A program made the translations under genes and the position numbers. A stretch of 5,434 nt of DNA from Syntrophaceae bacterium UBA5619 (GTDB lineage Bacteria; Desulfobacterota; Syntrophia; Syntrophales; UBA5619): the NCBI GenBank assembly GCA_002424545.1, contig DIKL01000087.1:14823-20256 (forward strand), read 5' to 3'. Positions 1-5,400 of the stretch are shown piece by piece. Position 1 is the stretch's first letter. Every line of letters begins with the position of its first letter. Under the pieces are notes generated by a model that was not told the DNA's origin, did no database searches, and saw only the letters and a program-made list of their open reading frames with translations.

Positions 1-1654
1 GTTTGAATTCGGCAATCATCTCCAGGACGATTTTTTCGGTAATGCTTAAAACAGACCGGAAGCGTTCATTCCAAAAAAAACCCGGAGTCAGCAGTATCAG
101 ACTGGAGACGGCATCGCTCGTTCTGACCCCGCCAACGGCGGCGTATTGCGCCCCCTGGCACCAGCCGGCAAGATGGACCCGCTTGAACGATCTCTTGAGA
201 AATTCGACGTGTTGGATGACATCTTCGATAACCGCTTGCACGGAACCCAAGTCGCCCCTCTGCTCGTTTAATCCGCAGCCCCGCCGGTCGGCGGCGATAA
301 CGGTTAAGTCCGGCGACAGGGACCGCAATTGATTTGCCAGCGGGGCCTGCCAGCCTGAATGACTCATGCCTCCGTGTAAAATCAGCACCACATCTTCACC
401 TTCGGAACGGCCCCAGCGTCGATAATGAATCTTATACCGATCGGGCATTTCGAGAAAACAGATGTCAGGCGCACCGTCGTCCGGGGTATGAGGCATACGG
501 CACTGCATGCCGAATCCGGTATCCCAGTTTTCGACCGGGATGACCCTCAGTCCCTGTACGGTTTTCAGATAGTAGGGGGACTGCAAATCCAGCAGCCCGC
601 CTCGTCCGAACCTCAGCATCGGTTCCGCCGGCTCCCGTTTCACCAGATAGTCGCCGAAGGCTCCTTCCTGGGCTATCAGGCTCTCTCCGGCGGCAGAGGA
701 GGCCGCAAGAGCAGCCCTGGTCAACAAAGAGGTCTCAGCGACATGACAACCGACAACAATCGGCCATCCCAGTTTTTTAATCTCGTTGATCATTCTTAAC
801 GCTCGAATCAGACCGCCCAACCGCGATATCTTGATATTGGCGATGAATTGACCGGGCACTGTTTTAAACATGCCCAGGTCATCCAGGGTGCACAAACTCT
901 CATCCAAAATAACAGGAAGACCCGTGGCCATACTGAATTTGCTGATGTCTTCGACATGCCGCGCTTCCACAGGTTCTTCCATGGCGAAGATCCGCCCGAT
1001 TCCCAGCGCCCGGGTATAGTCTATGGCTTCGTCACAGCGATCCTTCCATAGATTATTGGCGTCAAGACGAATACGCGGGAGTGGCGCGTGATGTTGTACA
1101 GACAACGATTCCAGCAAATCGATCTTCTCCGCATCACGTTCCAGATTGCCGTTAAGCTTGACTTTGAAATCCCGAAGTCCGCGAATCAGATATTGGTCGG
1201 CCAGGGTGGTATATTTCCAGATCTTATCATCACCCAGAACAGCCGTGTAATGACCATAACCCGTGCGACCATCCAATCGCAACAGTTTTTCAACGGAGCA
1301 GCTATTTTCCCGGGCAAGCAGGTCGAGCAGCGCCATTTCAACGGCACACCATGCCGACGGATAACGATCGATGACTTTTTCATGACAGTATACCCACTGC
1401 TGCAGCTCATCCAGCGTTGTAAAATTCACGTGGCCATCGGAAAAATTTTCCTTGACCCATTTGACGCCGGACTCTATGTTGTCACCGGCTGCGTAGACTC
1501 TCGGACAACCCTCGCCATATCCCGTATGGTGCTGCCTTTTTGCCTGAACCCAAATGCTTTCTCCTTCGTTCCTTGTAGCCGCGTTATGACGGATGGTGGT
1601 TTTCAAGGCCAATCGCAGCGGCACGGCCTCAACCTGGATGGTCTGCTTTGTCAC
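1..1654 (-). CDS. Fusion protein: muconate-lactonizing-type enolase-superfamily enzyme + alpha/beta hydrolase (3' end cut by window edge)
   Basis: I translated this frame by hand: 551 codons without a stop from GTG at 1654 to the window edge. Residues ~1-370 are an enolase-superfamily enzyme. The N-terminal cap has GYGEGCPR, and the barrel carries KVK (164-166), metal ligands D198 (LDANN), E226 (MEEPV) and D251 (LDES), the sixth-strand base K275 (NIKISRLGG), GCHVAET (302-308) and E330 in QEGAFG. The set is complete, so racemase, epimerase or cycloisomerase chemistry is expected; the substrate is unknown. A linker leads at ~400 into an alpha/beta hydrolase with oxyanion-type HGGM (427-430), DRRGCG (456-461) and elbow GWCQGA (497-502), where C499 takes the nucleophile place. 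The hydrolase acid and His would lie off the window. Start choice: AGAGGGG at 1663-1669, 8 bases from GTG, with an in-frame TAG upstream and no ATG between. No signal peptide is seen, so it is probably cytoplasmic. Sample lines have lower G+C than the neighbours. Domain calls are firm; function is not. Confidence 0.88.
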   Translation of the reverse strand, partial: MTKQTIQVEAVPLRLALKTTIRHNAATRNEGESIWVQAKRQHHTGYGEGCPRVYAAGDNIESGVKWVKENFSDGHVNFTTLDELQQWVYCHEKVIDRYPSAWCAVEMALLDLLARENSCSVEKLLRLDGRTGYGHYTAVLGDDKIWKYTTLADQYLIRGLRDFKVKLNGNLERDAEKIDLLESLSVQHHAPLPRIRLDANNLWKDRCDEAIDYTRALGIGRIFAMEEPVEARHVEDISKFSMATGLPVILDESLCTLDDLGMFKTVPGQFIANIKISRLGGLIRALRMINEIKKLGWPIVVGCHVAETSLLTRAALAASSAAGESLIAQEGAFGDYLVKREPAEPMLRFGRGGLLDLQSPYYLKTVQGLRVIPVENWDTGFGMQCRMPHTPDDGAPDICFLEMPDRYKIHYRRWGRSEGEDVVLILHGGMSHSGWQAPLANQLRSLSPDLTVIAADRRGCGLNEQRGDLGSVQAVIEDVIQHVEFLKRSFKRVHLAGWCQGAQYAAVGGVRTSDAVSSLILLTPGFFWNERFRSVLSITEKIVLEMIAEFK

Positions 1655-1662
1655 GCCTTTTT

Positions 1663-1669
1663 CCCCTCT
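1663..1669 (-). promoter_or_regulatory. Ribosome binding site fixing the GTG start of the fusion gene
   Basis: The minus strand reads AGAGGGG, eight bases before GTG at 1654-1652. No in-frame ATG exists between the upstream in-frame TAG and this GTG, so this site decides the start. Confidence 0.7.
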
Positions 1670-1704
1670 ATTTTTTTGATCAGATATTATTTCTGTCGTA
1701 CCGG

Positions 1705-1733
1705 ACTATAAGAGGAGTGTCATCGCATGTCAA
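1705..1733 (-). promoter_or_regulatory. Sigma70-type promoter of the enolase-hydrolase fusion gene
   Basis: On the minus strand a perfect -35 hexamer TTGACA (1733-1728) is separated by exactly 17 bases from a -10 hexamer TATAGT (1710-1705), 5 of 6 to consensus. Transcription would start near 1698, giving a leader of about 44 bases before the GTG at 1654. The strength of the match suggests the gene is transcribed independently of the dehydrogenase upstream. No clear operator overlaps it. Confidence 0.8.
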
Positions 1734-1926
1734 TGAAGAATTGAACATAATATGCGGTGTGTTTCCGATACTTGCGAAATGAAGGTGTCTGTCCGTTTTA
1801 TGTATTCATTTTATATGAGCCTTTCTTGCGGTATTAAAAGGTGAAGATCGCCTCTTTCGGGAAAGTCGGAACAGGCCCCCGTCCTCCATGCGGCCTCGTC
1901 TTGGAAGCTGGTCCGAGAGATGCCTG

Positions 1927-2088
1927 TCAGGAAGCATCTTTCGCACCCGGGACCCTACCGGGGAGATTGTAGATCCTGCGCTCGCCGGGACTGTTTCCCA
2001 GGTCGCACATGCCGACCTCCCGGACATCGAGGATCGACTCGACGACCTTCGGCGCATCTTTACTGATCAGGATGGGGTGTTCCCTCGG
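1927..2088 (-). other. Open 53-codon tail in frame beyond the dehydrogenase stop; possible gene remnant
   Basis: After the TGA at 2091-2089 the same frame stays open for 53 codons to a second TGA at 1929-1927. It reads like protein (it includes HPILISKDAPKVVES) and about 40 of 53 codons end in G or C, similar to the dehydrogenase. It has no ATG, GTG or TTG near its beginning, so it is not a self-standing gene. It could be a decayed 3' remnant of another gene, or a former C-terminal extension, but a frame this long can arise by chance in GC-rich DNA. I do not recognise a family. Confidence 0.22.
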
Positions 2089-3159
2089 TCATGCCTTGGG
2101 GAAGGGGACGGCCAGTTCATTTCCGAGGGCGATGAAATCCCTGACCACCGCCTCGGGAACCGGAATCCCTCCGGCGAGACGTTCCGCCTTCATTTCGAAT
2201 TCGATCTCGCCGGGAATGTAGATGCGTTTCACCCCTTCGGCCCGGGGTGACCTTTTGATCTCATCCAACGCCTTGTCTATGGCCGACGTGAATTCCCGGA
2301 GATCCATAAAACTTTCGATGTCGATTGCGGCAAAGATGCTTCCGACATCGGTCGGATCGACCATGTTGTCCGCCAGAAAGCCGGGAAAGTGGGTTCCGTA
2401 ATTGGATCCGGTCATCACGCCGCAGAGGAGATCGACCGCCAGCATGATGCCGTAGCCCTTGTATCCCCCGATCGGCGCGAGAAACCCCTTCAACGCGGCG
2501 TGCGGATCCGTGGTGGGGATGCCCCGTTCGTCGAAGGCCCAGCCCGGCTCGAGGGGTTTGTCCTGCTTCGCATGGAGGATGATTCGGCCGCGGGCGACCA
2601 CGGTCGTTGCCAGATCCAGAACCACCGGCAGCTCCCGTGCCGCGGGTACGGCAATGGCGAAAGGGTTGGTGCCGAACATTGCAGCCTGTCCGCCCGTCGG
2701 GGCCGCGGCGGCCGGGGCGTTGGTGGAACTGAAACCGATCATGCCGTGCGGGAGGGCCATCATTGCCCAGTAGGCGGCCATCCCGTAATGGTTGGAATGG
2801 GTTACGGCCGTGAAGGCCGCGCCGGTCTTCCTGGCCTTTTCGATCGCCATCCGCATGGCCTTCTCCGCGCCGATCTGACCGATGCCGTTGTGGCAATCGA
2901 TCAGCGCGGTGGATGGTTTTTCACGCACGACCGTGAAGCGGCTCTTCGGATTCATAACGCCGCTGCGGATTCTTTCCGCGTACACGCAGAGCACTCGCGT
3001 GATTCCGTGTGTGTCCACGCCCCGGAGGTTCGCCTCGATCAGCGAGTCGGCGAGCAGGGTGGCGTCGTCCGCGCCGACCCCGAGTTTCCGAAAGATTTCC
3101 TGCGTCCAGACGCGCAACCGGTCCGCGGAAAACAGCATGCCTCCATCAACGCCCGCCAT
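2089..3159 (-). CDS. LDH2/malate dehydrogenase-family NAD(P)-dependent oxidoreductase
   Basis: The 356-residue product matches the LDH2 (malate/L-lactate/sulfolactate/ureidoglycolate dehydrogenase) family in length and motifs. GVDTHGI lies at about residues 47-53 (H51), the active-site block THSNHYG at 120-126 (H121, H124), GTNPFA at 163-168 and GGYKGYG at 231-237, with the usual closing segment PGE about 40 residues from the end. The family reduces 2-keto acids or oxidises 2-hydroxy acids in the cytoplasm with NAD(P), using a fold unrelated to Rossmann dehydrogenases. The exact substrate cannot be read from sequence. I place the start at 3159 rather than the in-frame ATG at 3177, because the Shine-Dalgarno AAAGGAG lies between the two and is correctly spaced only from the second. 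A strong promoter sits just upstream. It reads away from the flavoprotein gene, so the two are divergently transcribed. High G+C, like its right-hand neighbours. Confidence 0.92.
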   Translation of the reverse strand: MAGVDGGMLFSADRLRVWTQEIFRKLGVGADDATLLADSLIEANLRGVDTHGITRVLCVYAERIRSGVMNPKSRFTVVREKPSTALIDCHNGIGQIGAEKAMRMAIEKARKTGAAFTAVTHSNHYGMAAYWAMMALPHGMIGFSSTNAPAAAAPTGGQAAMFGTNPFAIAVPAARELPVVLDLATTVVARGRIILHAKQDKPLEPGWAFDERGIPTTDPHAALKGFLAPIGGYKGYGIMLAVDLLCGVMTGSNYGTHFPGFLADNMVDPTDVGSIFAAIDIESFMDLREFTSAIDKALDEIKRSPRAEGVKRIYIPGEIEFEMKAERLAGGIPVPEAVVRDFIALGNELAVPFPKA

Positions 3160-3167
3160 GGGATTTT

Positions 3168-3174
3168 CTCCTTT
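3168..3174 (-). promoter_or_regulatory. Ribosome binding site that decides the dehydrogenase start
   Basis: The minus strand reads AAAGGAG, eight bases before ATG at 3159. An earlier in-frame ATG at 3177 has no such site in front of it and would lie only about 11 bases after the predicted transcription start. Confidence 0.8.
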
Positions 3175-3194
3175 CATCGTTCTGATCGGAGCGA

Positions 3195-3223
3195 AGTATA
3201 GGAATGGGGGCGGGGTCTGTCAA
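3195..3223 (-). promoter_or_regulatory. Sigma70-type promoter of the LDH2-family gene
   Basis: On the minus strand TTGACA (3223-3218, perfect -35) is followed after 17 bases by TATACT (3200-3195, 5 of 6 to the -10 consensus). The spacer is very GC-rich. Transcription would start near 3188, about 29 bases before the ATG at 3159. Architecture is the same as the fusion gene's promoter at 1705-1733. Confidence 0.8.
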
Positions 3224-3249
3224 GAAAATTGAACCGGCGCGGAGGAAGG

Positions 3250-3274
3250 ATTCGATTGCAGCCGCGGATCGAAT
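3250..3274. promoter_or_regulatory. Inverted repeat ATTCGAT-N11-ATCGAAT, candidate operator
   Basis: Perfect 7-base arms (3250-3256 and 3268-3274) with an 11-base spacer sit in the divergent region, about 27 bases upstream of the LDH2 -35 hexamer. Size and symmetry suit a dimeric regulator, and the position would allow activation of the minus-strand gene or control of the plus-strand gene. No regulator gene is in the window. Confidence 0.35.
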
Positions 3275-3289
3275 GTGTTAGGTCAACAC
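3275..3289. promoter_or_regulatory. Inverted repeat GTGTT-N5-AACAC, candidate operator
   Basis: Perfect 5-base arms with a 5-base spacer directly abut the ATTCGAT repeat. Its arms are short, so chance is a real possibility. The abutting position is the main reason to list it. Confidence 0.28.
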
Positions 3290-3306
3290 TCATTTCCGGA
3301 CCTGAC

Positions 3307-3321
3307 CGATATTTCATATCG
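3307..3321. promoter_or_regulatory. Palindrome CGATAT-TTC-ATATCG, candidate operator
   Basis: Perfect 6-base arms with a 3-base centre lie 62 bases before the flavoprotein start. It overlaps the area where the plus-strand promoter would be expected, though I found no convincing -35/-10 pair for that gene. It could also form a small RNA hairpin. Confidence 0.3.
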
Positions 3322-3370
3322 AAACCCTGATCAACCCGACCTGCGGCATCATCGATCGCTTTGACCTGGA

Positions 3371-3376
3371 AAGGAG
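3371..3376 (+). promoter_or_regulatory. Ribosome binding site of the flavoprotein gene
   Basis: AAGGAG lies seven bases before ATG at 3384. It is a strong match and supports that start. Confidence 0.75.
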
Positions 3377-3383
3377 AGGTCTC

Positions 3384-4379
3384 ATGTTCAAGACGGCCAT
3401 TACTAAAATGTTCGGAATCCGCTATCCCATCCTCTGCGGGGCCATGATGTGGCTCTGCAAACCGCGGCTCTGCGCCGCCGTTTCCAATGCGGGGGGCATG
3501 GGCAATCTGACCGCGGGCAACTACGAATCGGAGGATGCCTTCCGGGAGGCGATCCGCGAGACCCGAAGACTGACAGACCACCCCTTCATGGTGAACATCA
3601 CACTTCTGCCCTCCGTTCGGATCACCCCGGAGCACCACAAAATATACTGCCGCGTCTGCGCCGAGGAGCGGGTGAGCGGCATCGAATTTTCCGGGACGCC
3701 GGTCGACAAGGCCTGCGGAATGGAAACGGTTGAAATGCTCAAAAAGGCCGGGGTGAAGCTGTTCCACAAGGTCGGCGCCGTCCGCCATGCACTCCATGCC
3801 GAAAAGGTGGGTTATGACGGCATCTACGCGGCCGGAATCGAGGAAGGGGGCCATCCCCTGAACGACGACGTGACGACCATGATTCTGACGCCCAGGATTG
3901 CGGAGTCGGTGAAGATCCCGGTGGTGGCCGTGGGGGGGATCGCCGATGGCAGGTCGCTCGCGGCCGCGCTGGTGCTGGGGGCGCAGGGGGTCATGATGGC
4001 GAGCCGCTTCGTGGCGACGAAAGAATGCGAAGTACATGAAAACATCAAGCGGGAAATCCTGAAGAGGCAGGAACACGAGACGCTGATCTTCGGGAAATCG
4101 ATCGGCCTGCAAGGGCGCGCGCTCAAGAATCGGGTGATCGAGGAGGTCATCGCGATCGAGGCGCGAGGCGGAGGGCTCGCGGAGCTGATTCCGCTCCTGG
4201 CCGGTCCGCGGATCAAGGAGGCATGGGAGAAGGGCGATGTAAATTATGCTCCGTTGATGGTCGGTCAGTCGATCGGCCTCATCCGGGACATCCCGACCTG
4301 CCGGGAGTTGATCGAACGGATGGCCGCGGAGGCCGAAGAACACCTTGAACGCGCGCGCCGTATGGTCGGCGCGGTCTGA
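3384..4379 (+). CDS. Nitronate monooxygenase / enoyl-ACP reductase II-like FMN enzyme
   Basis: The 331-residue product is a TIM-barrel flavoprotein of the 2-nitropropane dioxygenase (NMO/FabK) family. The early SNAGGMGNL (34-42), GIEEGGHP (151-158) with the catalytic-type H157, the phosphate-binding GGIADGRSLAAAL (184-196) and SRFVAT (207-212) occur in family order, and the length is normal. Members bind FMN and either oxidise alkyl nitronates or reduce enoyl thioesters; the sequence alone does not separate these. The absence of other fatty-acid genes nearby gives no support for FabK. The start follows AAGGAG at 3371-3376 with suitable spacing. tatD begins 17 bases after the stop, suggesting co-transcription. 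Codon use is strongly GC-ending, as in tatD and the LDH2-family gene. The family call is firm; the substrate is unknown. Confidence 0.9.
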   Translation: MFKTAITKMFGIRYPILCGAMMWLCKPRLCAAVSNAGGMGNLTAGNYESEDAFREAIRETRRLTDHPFMVNITLLPSVRITPEHHKIYCRVCAEERVSGIEFSGTPVDKACGMETVEMLKKAGVKLFHKVGAVRHALHAEKVGYDGIYAAGIEEGGHPLNDDVTTMILTPRIAESVKIPVVAVGGIADGRSLAAALVLGAQGVMMASRFVATKECEVHENIKREILKRQEHETLIFGKSIGLQGRALKNRVIEEVIAIEARGGGLAELIPLLAGPRIKEAWEKGDVNYAPLMVGQSIGLIRDIPTCRELIERMAAEAEEHLERARRMVGAV

Positions 4380-4396
4380 GCGGAAGGTGAACGATC

Positions 4397-5176
4397 ATGA
4401 CGATCGACAGCCATGCGCATCTCGAGATGGATGCATTCGACGGCGATCGGGAGGCGGTTCTCGCGCGGGCCATGGCCGCCGGGCTAACGGCGATCATCAC
4501 CGTCGGGACGACCATTCCCGACTGTGAAAAGGCGGTTTCGCTCGCCCGTCGCTATCCCATCATTTACACGGCAATCGGCATCCATCCGCACGAAGTGAAA
4601 CAGATCGACGCCGGGACGTATGACGACCTCCGGCGCCTCGCGGGACACGAAAAAGTGGTCGCCATCGGGGAGATCGGTCTTGATTTCTTCTACGAGCATT
4701 CCCCACGGGAGATCCAATTGCGTCGGTTTGCCGAGCAGCTCGATCTCAGCGAAGAGCTGGACCTGCCCGTAATCATTCACGACCGGGAGGCCCATGCGGA
4801 AACGCTTGCGATCCTCAAGACGCGGAAACATCGTCTGCGGGGCGTTCTTCACTGCTTTTCCGGGGACCTCTCGATGGCCCGGGAGTGTCTCGATATGGGA
4901 TTCCATCTTTCCGTGGCGGGTCCTGTCACCTACAAGAATGCCGACCAACTCCGGGCAGTGGCCCGGGAGATTCCGGCGGATCGGCTTCTCATCGAAACCG
5001 ATGCCCCTTATCTGGCGCCGCAACCCTGGCGGGGGAAGCGCAACGAGCCGGCCCATGTCGTGGAGACAGCCCGCTGCCTGGCCGAGCTCAGAGGCGTGGC
5101 CGCCGAAGAGTTGGAGCGGCAGACCGAAGAGAACGCCAGCCGGCTGTTTGGTCTCGCACCGGAAAAATCGGCTTGA
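4397..5176 (+). CDS. tatD: TatD-family metal-dependent deoxyribonuclease
   Basis: The 259-residue product is a full-length TatD hydrolase of the amidohydrolase superfamily (E. coli TatD is about 260). All metal-site signatures are present in order: HxH as DSHAHLE (H6, H8), GIHPHE (61-66), GEIGLDF (E92), HDREA (H128), HCFSGD (H152) and ETDAPYLAPQPWRGKRNEP (D202), ending with TEENASRLFGL. The family uses a two-metal centre to cut DNA, typically as a 3'-5' exonuclease in repair or DNA breakdown, in the cytoplasm. Despite the name it is not needed for Tat export. GGAAGG at 4382-4387 serves as ribosome binding site. It follows the flavoprotein gene by 17 bases and probably shares its transcript. 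Nothing is truncated or missing. Assignment to the TatD rather than the YcfH or YjjV subgroup is less certain than the family. Confidence 0.93.
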   Translation: MTIDSHAHLEMDAFDGDREAVLARAMAAGLTAIITVGTTIPDCEKAVSLARRYPIIYTAIGIHPHEVKQIDAGTYDDLRRLAGHEKVVAIGEIGLDFFYEHSPREIQLRRFAEQLDLSEELDLPVIIHDREAHAETLAILKTRKHRLRGVLHCFSGDLSMARECLDMGFHLSVAGPVTYKNADQLRAVAREIPADRLLIETDAPYLAPQPWRGKRNEPAHVVETARCLAELRGVAAEELERQTEENASRLFGLAPEKSA

Positions 5177-5212
5177 TTTTGGGGGTGGTTTACAGTAGAA
5201 AAAAACCAAAAA

Positions 5213-5295
5213 GCGCAAGGGGTGCCGATCCGGCTGAGAAATACCCTTTGAACCTGACCTGGGTAATGCCAGCGTAGGGAATGGCAGGGGTTGCG
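5213..5295 (+). promoter_or_regulatory. TPP (thiamine pyrophosphate) riboswitch aptamer, THI element
   Basis: The conserved THI-box blocks are all present: GGGGTGCC (5219-5226), the pyrimidine-sensing CTGAGA (5234-5239), ATACCC (5241-5246) pairing back to GGGGT (P2), then CCTGACCTGGGTAATGCCAG and GCGTAGGGA (5272-5280). P3 is very short (GCC..GGC around 5224-5233). The closing helix P1 can be formed by CGCAA (5214-5218) and TTGCG (5291-5295), though about ten extra bases follow GGGA on the 3' side. TPP binding in the transcript is expected to switch off the gene at 5401 through the terminator at 5319-5347. Confidence 0.95.
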
Positions 5296-5318
5296 TTGTC
5301 CATACTTCGTTTTTGGGG

Positions 5319-5347
5319 CCATATCCTATTCAGGGTATGGTTTTTTT
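5319..5347 (+). terminator. Intrinsic terminator, OFF-state part of the TPP riboswitch
   Basis: CCATATCCT (5319-5327) pairs with AGGGTATGG (5332-5340) in a 9-bp stem with one G-U pair and a four-base loop, followed directly by seven T (5341-5347). It lies between the aptamer and the start codon at 5401, as in transcription-terminating riboswitches. Its 5' strand can instead pair with the aptamer's own 3' end (5276-5285), which would be the antiterminated state without TPP. Confidence 0.88.
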
Positions 5348-5355
5348 GTTTCAGG

Positions 5356-5371
5356 CCGCGCCGCGGTTTTT
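5356..5371 (+). terminator. Small GC hairpin plus T-run, possible second terminator
   Basis: CCGC (5356-5359) and GCGG (5363-5366) form a four-pair stem around GCC, followed by five T. This is short for an intrinsic terminator, but it stands just downstream of the riboswitch terminator and could back it up. Confidence 0.3.
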
Positions 5372-5400
5372 CTTTGGGCGACGCTTGATGGAGCAGGAAC

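Larger units (their letters stand above)
1655..2088. other. 434-base spacer between two minus-strand genes, mostly non-coding
   Basis: This gap holds the fusion gene's promoter and leader (1655-1733), then an AT-rich stretch (about 1734-1850; the 60 bases from 1741 are about 40% G+C), then higher-GC sequence up to the dehydrogenase stop. I see no tRNA, no insertion sequence ends, no repeat array and no convincing intrinsic terminator for the dehydrogenase. The small hairpin-like CTTT-CCCG-AAAG near 1850-1870 has only four pairs and no T-run. The G+C shift between the two flanking genes falls within this spacer. Confidence 0.6.

Noticed and set aside
1088..1711. 207-codon open frame on the plus strand (and others at 3-332, 425-799, 848-1051)
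   Set aside because: They lie antisense to the enolase-hydrolase gene, whose frame has full catalytic motifs. Their own translations show no family features.
2040..2091. Recoding of the dehydrogenase TGA as selenocysteine
   Set aside because: No stable hairpin of bacterial SECIS type directly follows the TGA, the protein is already full length, and this family has no known selenocysteine at its C-terminus.
2060..2092. Ten-codon frame starting ATGA-overlapped with the dehydrogenase stop
   Set aside because: Too short, with no motif. The overlap alone is not evidence of a gene.
1806..2250. Frames in the spacer on both strands (minus 1806-2057, plus 1888-2250)
   Set aside because: The minus frame has a low-complexity Arg/Ser composition and no good ribosome binding site. 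The plus frame runs into the 3' end of the dehydrogenase on the opposite strand and matches nothing recognisable.
3229..3257. Plus-strand promoter TTGAAC-N17-TCGATT for the flavoprotein gene
   Set aside because: The -10 matches only 3 of 6 and would leave a leader of over 100 bases, so it is not convincing.
3174..4343. 389-codon minus-strand frame opposite the flavoprotein gene
   Set aside because: Long antisense frames are expected opposite GC-rich genes. The product is rich in Arg/His/Pro/Asp with no motif, and the plus-strand frame is clearly the NMO family.
5168..5196. Promoter for the riboswitch transcript using TACAGT at 5191-5196 as -10
   Set aside because: The -10 matches only 4 of 6 and no acceptable -35 lies 16-18 bases upstream. 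A promoter must exist nearby or transcription comes through tatD, but I cannot place it.
4484..5218. 244-codon minus-strand frame opposite tatD
   Set aside because: Antisense shadow of tatD, which has all TatD signatures. No ribosome binding site or motif was seen on the minus strand.
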